Shown piece after piece: positions 19,401 through 27,055 of a stretch of DNA of 64,000 nucleotides; positions within the stretch are counted from its first letter, which is position 1; the number at the start of each line of letters is the position of its first letter. The translations under genes and the position numbers were made by a program. The notes beneath the pieces were generated by a model. It saw nothing but the letters and a program-made list of their open reading frames with translations. It ran no database searches and was not told the origin of the DNA. This DNA is from Coprococcus aceti. Its GTDB lineage: Bacteria; Bacillota; Clostridia; Lachnospirales; Lachnospiraceae. The stretch is taken from assembly GCF_025567285.1 (NCBI RefSeq), contig NZ_JAOQJT010000002.1:310001-374000 (forward strand). The letters run 5' to 3'.

Positions 19401-19940
19401 AAGGCCTCCCTCTGTCTTAGGTGTACTTCCGAGTCCTCCGCCAAGGCCGCCTCCGAGTCCTCCAAGACCGCCTTCACCTAATCCGCCGCCAAGGCCGCCT
19501 CCGAGACCACCGCCCGACATATCATCAGCGATGCCTCCAAGGTTAAGACTGAGCTTAGGTGCAGCTCCCTCTGGTTTTTTATCTTCTTTTTTATCTTCAG
19601 GCTTCAGTCCCTCTCCCTCTTTTGGAACATCGTCCTGCTTTTCATCCTCAGTTGAAGTTTCCGGTTCATCCTCATGAACAATTCCAAGAGCCTCTTCTCT
19701 CTTACGGCGTTTCTTAGCCTCGATTCGTTCTAACTCCTCCTTGGACAAAGTTTTGTGTTGGCTTTTAGCAGTCTCAGCATCTTTCTTCTTGCTGCCGCTC
19801 TTGAGAAGTTCTTCCTCTTCTTCCCTCTTTTTCTTGGCAGCTTCTGCAGCTCTTTCCTTTTCAAGCTGTGCCTTGATCGCCGCAATCATTGCTTCTGTCT
19901 GATCTACAGCCAATTCCCTCGCCTCCTTCCGTTTGTTCAA
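16404..19940 (-). CDS. Giant coiled-coil protein with degenerate AAA-like C-terminal domain
   Basis: 1178 residues, cytoplasmic by composition, no signal peptide. Order: charged N-terminus (1-120); Gly/Leu-rich low-complexity stretch with repeated GGLGGGLGG and TPKTEGGLG units (about 135-210); acidic patch with a run of Asp (about 285); long Ala/Glu/Lys coiled coil with AEEEAKKK repeats (about 310-930); globular C-terminus from about 960. The last part resembles CbxX/EccA-type AAA domains: NVVILGQHGFGLT at 989-1001 is where a Walker A would be but lacks the GKT lysine, GGCLIIES (1044-1051) mimics Walker B, and VKIILTGE follows as sensor 1. ATP hydrolysis is therefore unlikely. It ends the operon with the TPR-acidic, rhomboid and YbjQ-domain genes. 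Function unknown; a scaffold is a reasonable guess. Confidence 0.8.
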   Translation of the reverse strand: MNKRKEARELAVDQTEAMIAAIKAQLEKERAAEAAKKKREEEEELLKSGSKKKDAETAKSQHKTLSKEELERIEAKKRRKREEALGIVHEDEPETSTEDEKQDDVPKEGEGLKPEDKKEDKKPEGAAPKLSLNLGGIADDMSGGGLGGGLGGGLGEGGLGGLGGGLGGGLGSTPKTEGGLGSGGLGGGLGKTPKTEGGLGGGFKFGAGTEGTVKSTGGSNIVLTDDDENAEDEETLEWVTDKNAKVNKVKSPKGGSDANGDLFSILPDRNKQAAAGESLYDFDDDDDDDDDFLGAGIKNLSNIDEESPEEIAKKKAEEEARKKAEEEAKKKAEEEAKKKAEEEAKRKAEEEKKRKEAEEARKKAAAEKAKAEAEAKKQQAIDDARKNAEEAKKHAETSKKTIEECEKTEKDLEKQLEEFAAKKQNYDAKMAQEAEAKKKNDAELLEREEKELDANIAKLKKEISDTNESAKKESDRILKESDPDTYKNNMINEAQAAADKAIKALADTKKTNVDKGVAEYNKAVDADKKKLADIDADKKKSIETAKKKRTDEEARAAKIMKTAEADKTKAGAIFSESKKAEEEADANLKNTTEMESQSQKTLDELQKKLEESEKAVKNAKNSRNDANTKLAIQKEELKKAEKVEEEAAKALEAAKKAKEEVQKKISDSEEFIKKVADQITTAENDNKKISEDVAAAKKENDSFKAAKAEAQEALDSAKKSLVEAEDLLAKAEAAAEEAEQVVEEAKIAEEVEIQNAEAAAKEKTDKLTAEGKDRETKHEVFLAAEEEKYATAEASELEKVQTAAMKAEKEASDMKTKAEADAKKLLDDAKKKEEELKNKIAELKTKQAERVVARKEAADQAKTEAEEKKKKDLSAIDKAEADVKKQLEDIRSKATAAAKVLEKAIKREEEYKKQEELLKEGKVEEAAQVITQDEEATMAASVSEAVAARRKSLPKEAKYLYKYLGVEPAGAQIVNVLQTLKVDPKRSKNVVILGQHGFGLTMVGEDFAKFYYDMGICKSEAKAKVKAKVINSGKLAGAVGKLKGGCLIIESAGLITPERFKEMVDMCSPEKNDVKIILTGEKTALSNMLAANMTQARSFNNRVYFDQINESGMINVAECYADEKGFKLESGADTAIKNALMAMESGNIDRLLGAMDDAMKAAETRDPIDKKILKKEIK
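18850..19020. repeat. Coding repeat for AEEEAKKK units
   Basis: Near-identical 24-base units, reading as Ala-Glu-Glu-Glu-Ala-Lys/Arg-Lys-Lys on the minus strand, repeat at least six times. They encode the most regular part of the coiled coil and could change copy number by slippage. Confidence 0.75.
19370..19520. repeat. Coding repeat for Gly/Leu-rich units
   Basis: Repeated cc-gcc-aag-type triplets on the plus strand encode GGLGGGLGG blocks separated by two TPKTEGG copies on the minus strand. The segment is far more GC-rich than its surroundings. Confidence 0.75.
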
Positions 19941-19992
19941 ATAAAAAGCAATACACTATATGTATGATCATGCTACTTTATTTCTTCTTTGA

Positions 19993-22329
19993 TCAGCCCT
20001 TCAGTCTGAACGGCTTTTTCTTCGGTTGCTCTGGTTCAGCGTCAACCGTTTCCTGTTGTGGGGATTCCTGCTCATCTGTCTTCTCCTCGTCGGGAGCTGC
20101 CACATCATCCTCTTTATCTTCATCATCAAAATTCAATATAGAATTGAATTCCGTGTTGAATTTAATTCCAAGTCTTGCAAGGAGTCTGTCTGTTTCACCG
20201 ATAAGATCCTCCTCTTTCTTAAGACTTTCCGATATCTTGGCTTCATCAGCCTCTATCTCTGCATTTATATCTTTCTCTGCCGACAGATCATACAGTGCTG
20301 CATTCTCTGTGTTGTAGTCAGGGAACAGACTGCTCTTAAACACCGGGAAGCCATTATTCTTTGGCTTTTCCGGTTCTGTCTCCATCGCAATTTTCTCTTC
20401 TGACTTATCCTCTGCTTCCATTGTGAATTCCTCTTCGACCTCTGATTCAGCTTCAGCCTCAGTTTCTTCGATCTCCAGTTCAGCCTCAGCTTCAAATTCT
20501 TTCACCTCTGGTTCGACTTCCACTGGAACTTCTTCCATCTCAGATTCCTCAGATTCCGCATCGATTGTATATTCTTCTAACTCTGGCTCAGCTTCAGTCT
20601 CAAATTCATCTTCAATCTCCGCTTCGGCATCGATTGTGAATTCTTCCTCAACCTCCGGCTCTGCCTCGACTGTTAATTCTTCCTCAGTCTCTGGCTCTGC
20701 CTCGATCGTGAATTCTGCACCAACCTCAAGTTCTTCTTCGAATTCAGGCTCAGAATCTGCATCTACCTCGAATTCTTCTTCGATCTCCGGTTCGATCTCA
20801 ACTGAGACTTCATCAACTTCCGGTTCATTCTGCTCTACACCCGGCTCAACAGCAGTTTCTTCCACATCATTCTGAGACTCCGCATCTTCCATCAGATTCT
20901 CGAGATTTTCATCGTCAACCTCGAACTCCTCAAGAGATTCAAAGGCTTTATCAAAATCAAACGTTTCTGATTCAACCGGTTCATCAGGCAAAGTCTCCGG
21001 CTCTGCATCCGCCTCAAATCCATCCTCAAAGTCTCCCTCGAACTCAGGATCAAAGGTCTCCACAACAGTATCGTCTTCAGAATCGCGATCTGACGCACTG
21101 TCAGATACGTCATCAGAATCGTCACCATCAACTTCAACCATGACTACTTCCTCCGGCTCTTCTTCGATAACATAATTATCTTCCTCCACCGGTTCGGAAT
21201 CCTCATACTCATTGTCGTTATCTTTGTTATACACCGCTGCATCCTCAGGAGTCAGCTCCCCGCTTATCTCGGTCATATCCTGCGACTTTCCCTCAGGAGC
21301 TTTCTCACTGTCACTGCTCATCGCCTTGAGCTCAGGCTTTGCCGTATTCCCGGCATCATCAGCGGTATCGGAAATAACTTCCTCGAGCAGTTGTTCCTTG
21401 TCAAGATTCTCGTTCTTCAGAGATTCCATCTCCTGCTCGACAAGCTCTTCCTCTTTCCTTGACATCAATCCAAATAAACCTCTGGATTTCTTCTTCGGCT
21501 CAGAATTCTCTTCTTCCTGACGAGCTTCCTTTTTCTGCTCTTTTTTATCCTTCGATCTAATCCACATCTGCTTGAATTTCATGGAACTCGTCACAGGTGC
21601 GTCATCCTCGACCATGATCATGATCTTAGCATCCTTTGGATGCATTCTCAGATCGTCTTCTTCCAATATCTTATTTTCATTTGCTCTTGTATCTGCCTGC
21701 TCAGGATCATCATCCGACATCTCCGTGTCAGGATAACAATAAATCATGGATTCAAGATCCACATCGCCGCCCATGAGCTTGTCCAGCATATACAAATGTG
21801 AAGAGTTCTTGTAATGCGCTCTGAATTCAACACAGGCGCTGTCAAACTTCTCCCTGTTTCTTATGTACGCATGAAGCAGAAGCATCTCAAAATCCCACTC
21901 TTCATCCGTCTCAACATCATTCGCCGACACCAGTATGCTGTAAAGTTCATTCACGGGCTTCCTGTGTGCCTTGGCTATCATATATTCAAGTCTGTATGTA
22001 CCTGCATCCTTATTGGCCTGATTAAATGTATATATCTCAAAATAATGCTCTGCAAGCTGTGTAAATCCCATGGATAAATACAGTTTTATCAAAGAATATA
22101 TTATCTTGTTACCAGCCGGAGCCATGGCATGTGCCTTGACAAGCGCCGCTCTGGCCTCAGGATATCTTTTGTTCTCGTAATACACCTCGCCGCATATTCT
22201 AATAAACTGTGGACTAAGTGACTTCGACAGATCCTGATGTTCAAGTATATCGAGAGCGAGACTGTAATCGCCATTGTCTGCAAGTTCCTTTATTTTGTTT
22301 ACACTTGACATACTGATTCCAGTACTCAT
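19993..22329 (-). CDS. TPR-like protein with long acidic repetitive region
   Basis: 778 residues. The first 200 look like helical TPR-type repeats (GDYSLALDILEH, RYPEARAALVKAHAM, GFTQLAEHYFEIY). A conserved-looking linker KIMIMVEDDAPVTSSMKFKQMW follows, then a basic stretch KKKSRGLFGLM. From about 330 to 690 the chain is extremely acidic with imperfect units such as EAEPEVEEEFTIDAE. The end (SLKKEEDLIGETDRLLARLG) is again ordered. The ATG at 22329 has GGGAGG (22337-22342). No signal peptide or membrane segment. It is 52 bp upstream of the giant coiled-coil gene, whose basic and acidic stretches could complement its charge. Function unknown. Confidence 0.75.
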   Translation of the reverse strand: MSTGISMSSVNKIKELADNGDYSLALDILEHQDLSKSLSPQFIRICGEVYYENKRYPEARAALVKAHAMAPAGNKIIYSLIKLYLSMGFTQLAEHYFEIYTFNQANKDAGTYRLEYMIAKAHRKPVNELYSILVSANDVETDEEWDFEMLLLHAYIRNREKFDSACVEFRAHYKNSSHLYMLDKLMGGDVDLESMIYCYPDTEMSDDDPEQADTRANENKILEEDDLRMHPKDAKIMIMVEDDAPVTSSMKFKQMWIRSKDKKEQKKEARQEEENSEPKKKSRGLFGLMSRKEEELVEQEMESLKNENLDKEQLLEEVISDTADDAGNTAKPELKAMSSDSEKAPEGKSQDMTEISGELTPEDAAVYNKDNDNEYEDSEPVEEDNYVIEEEPEEVVMVEVDGDDSDDVSDSASDRDSEDDTVVETFDPEFEGDFEDGFEADAEPETLPDEPVESETFDFDKAFESLEEFEVDDENLENLMEDAESQNDVEETAVEPGVEQNEPEVDEVSVEIEPEIEEEFEVDADSEPEFEEELEVGAEFTIEAEPETEEELTVEAEPEVEEEFTIDAEAEIEDEFETEAEPELEEYTIDAESEESEMEEVPVEVEPEVKEFEAEAELEIEETEAEAESEVEEEFTMEAEDKSEEKIAMETEPEKPKNNGFPVFKSSLFPDYNTENAALYDLSAEKDINAEIEADEAKISESLKKEEDLIGETDRLLARLGIKFNTEFNSILNFDDEDKEDDVAAPDEEKTDEQESPQQETVDAEPEQPKKKPFRLKG
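20400..20860. repeat. Degenerate tandem coding repeats of the acidic region
   Basis: Roughly 36-60-base degenerate units coding on the minus strand for variants of E-x-E-P-E-x-E-E-E-F-x-x-D-A. Codons vary between units, so the repeat is old or selected at the protein level. Confidence 0.65.
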
Positions 22330-22367
22330 AACCCAGCCTCCCACTTTTTTATCATCGTATTATTTTA

Positions 22368-23369
22368 TCATAAACGGCTATTCTTTACAACCTTTTGATT
22401 GGTCAGCAAAAGGACTATCCCGGCCACTAACCCGGCCGCAAATCCCGCCACATGGGCAACATTATCAATACCTTCTGACATCTTTCCGTTAACCAGTGTC
22501 AGAATAAATAATATAAGCATATTAATAAGTGACAGATCCTTCACCCGGCCTTTATTATAAAATGCTATGACAACCAGCACTCCCAGAAGACCAAATATCG
22601 CTCCGGATGCACCAGCCGAGTAAGCATATGTATTATTATAAAAACAATCTATGTATGATGCAAATGACGCAGTAAGACCCGTGGCAATATAAACTATGAT
22701 ATAATTGAATCTGCCTATTATATTCTCAACCCTCGCACCGAGTGCGATCAAAATCACCATATTTCCAACCAGATGTGCTATTCCAAAATGTGTAAACATT
22801 GATGTCAGGAATCTGTAATATTGTCCTTTTTCTGATATCGCAAGCACTTCCACAGCCAGTTCCGTAGGTTGATATACAAAGATACATGCAACGTACACCA
22901 GAATATTTATCAACAGTAATATCGGTGTTACAACACCGAACATTCTTATCAGATTGTGCTGGGATCTGCGGTTATCCACCACCGTTTTTTTATCGATCAC
23001 ATCATAGAGTGAGTCAAAGTCAGTGGGCTGATTCTCAAATATATACAGCTTTCCGTAATCCTCCGCGAACAGCCAGACATTGTCCAGTTCTTCAACTATC
23101 TTTTTTGTCATATCATCAAACATTCCGTTTGGAGTGATGAGTATATTGAGAAGATTGACTTTTATATGCGAATCCGAAGAAACATCAAGCAATATTTTAT
23201 TATTGAACTTTTTCAGAGTCTCAGAATCAAGATTATGATTACTGCCTATAACAACAATATATACGGCATCGCTGTCTGCTCTGCCGTATACATTGTTACT
23301 TTCCGGATTGAGTTGTCTGTAACCCTTCTCCTTAAGATTTTTTATTATCTGTACCATGTACTGTTGCAT
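22368..23369 (-). CDS. Rhomboid family intramembrane serine protease
   Basis: 333 residues. A soluble N-terminal domain of about 140 residues precedes a six-helix rhomboid core. The catalytic serine is in GASGAIFGLLG and the histidine in NVAHVAGFAAG; HFGIAHLVGNM matches the conserved HxxxN motif of the second helix. It should cleave membrane proteins within or next to their transmembrane helices. It lies 15 bp after the YbjQ-domain gene and about 40 bp before the TPR-acidic gene, but neither neighbour has a transmembrane substrate segment, so its target is not obvious. The N-terminal domain is unrecognised. Confidence 0.9.
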   Translation of the reverse strand: MQQYMVQIIKNLKEKGYRQLNPESNNVYGRADSDAVYIVVIGSNHNLDSETLKKFNNKILLDVSSDSHIKVNLLNILITPNGMFDDMTKKIVEELDNVWLFAEDYGKLYIFENQPTDFDSLYDVIDKKTVVDNRRSQHNLIRMFGVVTPILLLINILVYVACIFVYQPTELAVEVLAISEKGQYYRFLTSMFTHFGIAHLVGNMVILIALGARVENIIGRFNYIIVYIATGLTASFASYIDCFYNNTYAYSAGASGAIFGLLGVLVVIAFYNKGRVKDLSLINMLILFILTLVNGKMSEGIDNVAHVAGFAAGLVAGIVLLLTNQKVVKNSRL

Positions 23370-23384
23370 ATCGTCTTATAATCC

Positions 23385-24494
23385 CTATAATCCAAGGAAG
23401 AGATTCTCAACTTTCTCGATAACAGAGTCCTTCATGGATCCTCTGCTCTTCTCGTAATTAAGACCGGACTCCATGATCTCAAGAAGCTGCATTCTCATTC
23501 CTGTATCAATGTCCTTGATGTACTTCATGAGTACATCCTTGATCTCTATTACATACTCTTTTGTCTTCATCTCTTCAAGCATAGGCTCGTAGTTGAATGT
23601 GATAGAGTTCTTCATCTCATCCTGCTTTCTTCCACAGATCACACATTCCTCTGCGCCGCCTTCGTTTACGTGTCCACAGTTACATGTCCACACAAGTCCG
23701 TCTGACTTGTAGTTTGCAACTGCATCAATTCCCTTTTTGAGCTTGAGTGCCTTAAACTTAACGTCAGACATCTCAATTCCGATAGAATCCGCATCTATCT
23801 CGTATACTCCGCTGGCCTTGACATACTTCTTGATGTATACCTTGACGGAGGATATCATCTTTATATACTTGTCCGGAAGCTTACACTCCACATAATCCGA
23901 CTTGAGGAGCTTGAGGTTGGTCTTATCAAATGTAAAATCAACATCCGGCAGTGTTATATTGTCACCATAGATATTGGTGAACTGAAGCTCTGCCTTAAGT
24001 GCCTTTATATCGTCGTTATTGTAGTTGTTGAACCACACGGAAATCTTTGTTCCCTTACCCTCTGATGCAAGCACCACCTTTGATGCTCTTGGCACGAGCA
24101 GGTCGTAATAGTTTCTTACATATATCTCGTTTCTGATGAAGCTGCTCTTGTCAAATTCCGACTTGTACTGCTCCTTTATGTTTACCAGAGTTCCACTGGC
24201 AACAACAGCAGTTACGTTGTTGGTGTATTCCTCAACACCTGTTCTGAATCCAACTACAGCATTGTACTTCGTCTCACGGACCATATCTGTGAAATTATTG
24301 ATTGTTTCATTGAGGATCTCATCGATCTTCTCCTGATAGATATCTCTTCTATCCGTGGCAATATCCGCAATAGATGTTCCGAAATCCTTCAAAAAGTTGG
24401 AATTAAGTATCGTCTGTGTGAACTTGTATGTTCCATAGCCAACGATATCATATCCCTCAAAGCTTGTTCCCGATGTAATTAATACTTCCTTCAT
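23385..24494 (-). CDS. YbjQ (UPF0145)-like domain protein with C-terminal zinc ribbon
   Basis: 369 residues. Residues 1-105 match the YbjQ/UPF0145 pattern: ITSGTSFEGYDIVGYGTYKF, then KYNAVVGFRTGVE and VASGTLVNI. A middle domain of about 150 residues is unrecognised. Near residue 285 WTCNCGHVNEGGAEECVICG is a RanBP2-like or zinc-ribbon module with four cysteines. The C-terminus is helical. The ATG at 24494 has GGGAGGT at 24501-24507. It is the first gene of the four-gene operon, with a strong promoter. UPF0145 domains form pentameric rings in known structures but have no firm function. Confidence 0.8.
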   Translation of the reverse strand: MKEVLITSGTSFEGYDIVGYGTYKFTQTILNSNFLKDFGTSIADIATDRRDIYQEKIDEILNETINNFTDMVRETKYNAVVGFRTGVEEYTNNVTAVVASGTLVNIKEQYKSEFDKSSFIRNEIYVRNYYDLLVPRASKVVLASEGKGTKISVWFNNYNNDDIKALKAELQFTNIYGDNITLPDVDFTFDKTNLKLLKSDYVECKLPDKYIKMISSVKVYIKKYVKASGVYEIDADSIGIEMSDVKFKALKLKKGIDAVANYKSDGLVWTCNCGHVNEGGAEECVICGRKQDEMKNSITFNYEPMLEEMKTKEYVIEIKDVLMKYIKDIDTGMRMQLLEIMESGLNYEKSRGSMKDSVIEKVENLFLGL

Positions 24495-24519
24495 TAGCGC
24501 ACCTCCCAAATATAAAAAA

Positions 24520-24548
24520 ATTGTATCACAATAATCTTCATTTAACAA
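24520..24548 (-). promoter_or_regulatory. Promoter of the YbjQ-rhomboid-TPR-coiled-coil operon
   Basis: TTGTTA (24543-24548), exactly 17 bp, TACAAT (24520-24525) with TG one base upstream of the -10: a strong extended -10 promoter on the minus strand. Confidence 0.8.
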
Positions 24549-24551
24549 ATG

Positions 24552-24595
24552 TTTTTTGTGAATTTTTAATCAAAAAAAGGTGCTTTTTTGTGAAT
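24552..24595. repeat. Pair of 12-bp direct repeats upstream of the operon promoter
   Basis: TTTTTTGTGAAT occurs at 24552-24563 and 24584-24595, 32 bp apart (about three helical turns), just upstream of the -35 element. This geometry suits an activator binding on one face of the DNA. Confidence 0.55.
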
Positions 24596-24615
24596 ATTAT
24601 AAAAATAATTATAAT

Positions 24616-25116
24616 TTATTTCTTCAGGTCACTATTTTTATATGTGACAAATGTGAAATTCACCTCTGACACATCCTCACCCGGTCTCTCATCCGTCACA
24701 TCCCAGTTGTCCAGTTTGTCGAGATTCGAAATGAAGGCATCGGCCTCAAATTCCCTGTCTATTTTGGTGATTACTGCCTCATCACAATATGGTATGAGCT
24801 CATCGTAGATAGTCTGTCCGCCTATGACAAAAATGTCATCCGTGTCATATTTTGCCAGTTCTGTAAACAGTTCGTTCATTGAGTGGACAACCACCGCATC
24901 CTCAACTGCATATTCAGGATTCCTGCTGAGAATTATATTTGCCCTTCCCTTGAGCGGTCTTCCGCCCGGAAACTCCTCCAGAGTCTTCCTTCCGAGAACA
25001 ACGACATGCCCCATCGTGGTCTGTCTGAAATTTCTCTGATCCTCCGATATCCTTATCAGTAATCTGCCTTTATTTCCAATGGCCCAATTCTTATCTACCG
25101 CTGCAATAAACTTCAT
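24616..25116 (-). CDS. folA: Dihydrofolate reductase
   Basis: 166 residues. Reduces dihydrofolate to tetrahydrofolate with NADPH. MKFIAAVDKNWAIGNKG is the typical opening; the acidic active-site residue is D26 in RISEDQRNF; GRKTLEEFPGGRPLKGR and DIFVIGGQTIYDELI are the NADPH-binding motifs. The usual LPW stretch before the acidic residue is replaced by LLI. The GGAGG before the ATG is only four bases away. It follows thyA by 42 bp, the standard pairing, since thymidylate synthase produces dihydrofolate. Confidence 0.95.
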   Translation of the reverse strand: MKFIAAVDKNWAIGNKGRLLIRISEDQRNFRQTTMGHVVVLGRKTLEEFPGGRPLKGRANIILSRNPEYAVEDAVVVHSMNELFTELAKYDTDDIFVIGGQTIYDELIPYCDEAVITKIDREFEADAFISNLDKLDNWDVTDERPGEDVSEVNFTFVTYKNSDLKK

Positions 25117-25158
25117 ATGTCCTCCATCTGTATAATTCCCGTCCCATGCTTCATAGTC

Positions 25159-25989
25159 TTATATCGCAATAGGAATATTCTTAATCTGTGGTCCTGTCTC
25201 ATAGTCTTCTATCCTGAAATCATCCAGAGTAAAGTCATAGAAATCTTTGACATCCGGATTCATATAGAACTTTGGAGCAGGATGTGTAGGTCTTGTTATC
25301 AGCTCCTTGACTATCGGTATATGTCTGTCATATATGTGTGCATCCGCGATCACATGTACCAGTTCTCCCGGCTTAAAGCCCGTGACCTGGGCAAGCATAT
25401 GTACCAGTACCGCATACTGGACAACATTCCAGTTGTTGGCCGCAAGCACATCCTGGGATCTCTGATTCAGTATAGCGTTGAGCCTGTCCCCTGTTACATT
25501 GAATGTCATGCTGTACGCGCACGGATACAGATTCATCTCACTCAAGTCCTGATGAACATATATGTTAGTGAGCATTCTTCTGCTGTATGGGTTATTCTTA
25601 AGGTCATATATCAGTCTGTCCACCTGATCCATCATGCCCTCTTTATATTTATGCTTTACACCAAGCTGATATCCATATGCTTTTCCTATGGAACCGTTCT
25701 CATCTGCCCAACTGTCCCATATATGGCTCTTGAGGTCATGAACATTATTTGACTTTTTCTGCCAGATCCAGAGCAGCTCATCAATAGCCGACTTCACATA
25801 CGTCTTTCTAAGTGTTATCGCAGGGAATTCCTTTGACAGATCATACCTGTTGACAACACCAAAACGCTTTATGGTGTAGGCATATGTTCCATCTTCCCAC
25901 TTTGGTCTGACCTTCTCCCCCTCCGTACTATATCCATTATCGATTATATCTTTACACATGTTTATAAAGAGATCATCTGCAAGACTCAT
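25159..25989 (-). CDS. thyA: Thymidylate synthase (ThyA type)
   Basis: 276 residues. Methylates dUMP to dTMP with methylene-tetrahydrofolate. The nucleophile is C157 in NLYPCAYS, followed by LNQRSQD, the NxVQY motif near 188 and HIYDRH near 218. The residue after the catalytic Cys is Ala instead of the common His (PCA for PCH), a variation also expected in some clostridial enzymes. GGAGG precedes the ATG at a good distance, and an extended -10 (TGATATAAT, TATAAT at 26020-26025) is upstream. First gene of the thyA-folA pair. Confidence 0.95.
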   Translation of the reverse strand: MSLADDLFINMCKDIIDNGYSTEGEKVRPKWEDGTYAYTIKRFGVVNRYDLSKEFPAITLRKTYVKSAIDELLWIWQKKSNNVHDLKSHIWDSWADENGSIGKAYGYQLGVKHKYKEGMMDQVDRLIYDLKNNPYSRRMLTNIYVHQDLSEMNLYPCAYSMTFNVTGDRLNAILNQRSQDVLAANNWNVVQYAVLVHMLAQVTGFKPGELVHVIADAHIYDRHIPIVKELITRPTHPAPKFYMNPDVKDFYDFTLDDFRIEDYETGPQIKNIPIAI

Positions 25990-26088
25990 TTTGGTAACCT
26001 CCGATTGTTTTTTCAGATAATTATATCATACTCTCCATCCCACATGTGATTAATTATTACATCAAACAACACTTTTATTACATTTTGA

Positions 26089-26116
26089 TTTACAACGGAC
26101 TATTTTTGTGTACAAT
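26089..26116 (+). promoter_or_regulatory. Promoter of the first XRE regulator
   Basis: TTTACA (26089-26094), 16 bp, TACAAT (26111-26116), followed by an AGGAGGTG ribosome binding site before the ATG at 26145. Confidence 0.65.
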
Positions 26117-26144
26117 GCAGAAAAACATTCAAAGGAGGTGAAAC

Positions 26145-26546
26145 ATGAAACCACATTCATCCAATCCACTACCTGCCCTTCTCAGATATTTCAGACAGAA
26201 GGCAGGACTCACACAGCAGGATGTCGCAGCAGCGCTATCTATTTCCAGATCCGGATATGCCAACTACGAGGAAGGGAGAAACATCCCTAATATAGAACAG
26301 GCCATAAAGCTGTCAGAGCTTCTCAACCACGATTTTCTATATGCATACACCCTGTCATCAAGATACATGCAGGGGCATCCAAAGCCACTACAGATCGTCA
26401 TGGAGGACAATTCATACATGACCGCCATAGAATCTAACCAGAGCACAGCAGACATGCTGGGCAATTACAGATCTCTCAGCGACAGCGACCGTCAACTTAT
26501 AGACACATTTGTGGCAAATCTAGCATCTAAAAATTCCAGACTGTAA
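26145..26546 (+). CDS. XRE-type transcriptional regulator
   Basis: 133 residues. The helix-turn-helix is LTQQDVAAALSISRSGYANYEEGRNIP at about residues 22-48. The C-terminal half is helical and ends SDSDRQLIDTFVANL, the usual dimer-like tail of these short regulators. AGGAGGTG gives a strong start. It is immediately upstream of another, distinct XRE gene on the same strand. The target is unknown; no divergent structural gene other than thyA is adjacent. Confidence 0.88.
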   Translation: MKPHSSNPLPALLRYFRQKAGLTQQDVAAALSISRSGYANYEEGRNIPNIEQAIKLSELLNHDFLYAYTLSSRYMQGHPKPLQIVMEDNSYMTAIESNQSTADMLGNYRSLSDSDRQLIDTFVANLASKNSRL

Positions 26547-26606
26547 ATCCAGTATTATACCCACCAATTACAGTAAATATTATTTTTAAGGAGAAAACAG
26601 GAAAAT

Positions 26607-27050
26607 ATGAAAAAAAGAAAAGAACGCAACATTGATCCGTCGGTGTATGAAGACGATTCATCCGATCAGGATTTTAACTGTGCAGTGATAGGCGGCGCAC
26701 TGAAGTCTCTAAGGCGCAGCCACGGAAAAAGGCAGCAGGAAATAGCCGCCATCTTGAAGGTGTCCGTCTCCGCCTACTCGCACTATGAATGTGGAGAGCG
26801 AATCCCGGATCTCATAAATCTTATCAGGATATCCAATTTATACAGTATTAATATGAGTCATCTGGTGCTGCTCACCTGCATCGATATAGCAAAGAAAAAT
26901 AAGATGGACATCAGCGAAGTGTTCCTCGCCTACAGCCACGGCAGGACTCTTCCACCGGAAGCGACAGGAATAATGTCCGACTGTGATCAGCTTGACGACA
27001 ACGGTAGGGAAAATCTCAGGCTGTTTTTAAAGTCTGCACTGAGCTGCTAG
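26607..27050 (+). CDS. XRE-type transcriptional regulator
   Basis: 147 residues with an N-terminal acidic leader, helix-turn-helix KRQQEIAAILKVSVSAYSHYECGERIP (about 41-67), and a C-terminal segment ending DDNGRENLRLFLKSAL. AAGGAG precedes the ATG. It lies 60 bp after the other XRE gene, and the two have similar organisation but little identity, so they are old paralogues or separate family members. Convergent with the radical SAM gene, with only five bases between the stop codons. Confidence 0.85.
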   Translation: MKKRKERNIDPSVYEDDSSDQDFNCAVIGGALKSLRRSHGKRQQEIAAILKVSVSAYSHYECGERIPDLINLIRISNLYSINMSHLVLLTCIDIAKKNKMDISEVFLAYSHGRTLPPEATGIMSDCDQLDDNGRENLRLFLKSALSC

Positions 27051-27055
27051 CAGAC

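Noticed and set aside
18676..19677. A 333-codon open frame on the plus strand rich in Ser, Phe and Pro
   Set aside because: It is the antisense of the repetitive coiled-coil and Gly/Leu regions. Repeats of Lys/Glu/Ala codons leave the opposite strand open by chance, and there is no ribosome binding site.
20423..20875. A Ser-rich 150-codon plus-strand frame resembling a surface repeat protein
   Set aside because: It is the reverse complement of the Glu-rich repeats of the TPR-acidic protein and has no start signals.
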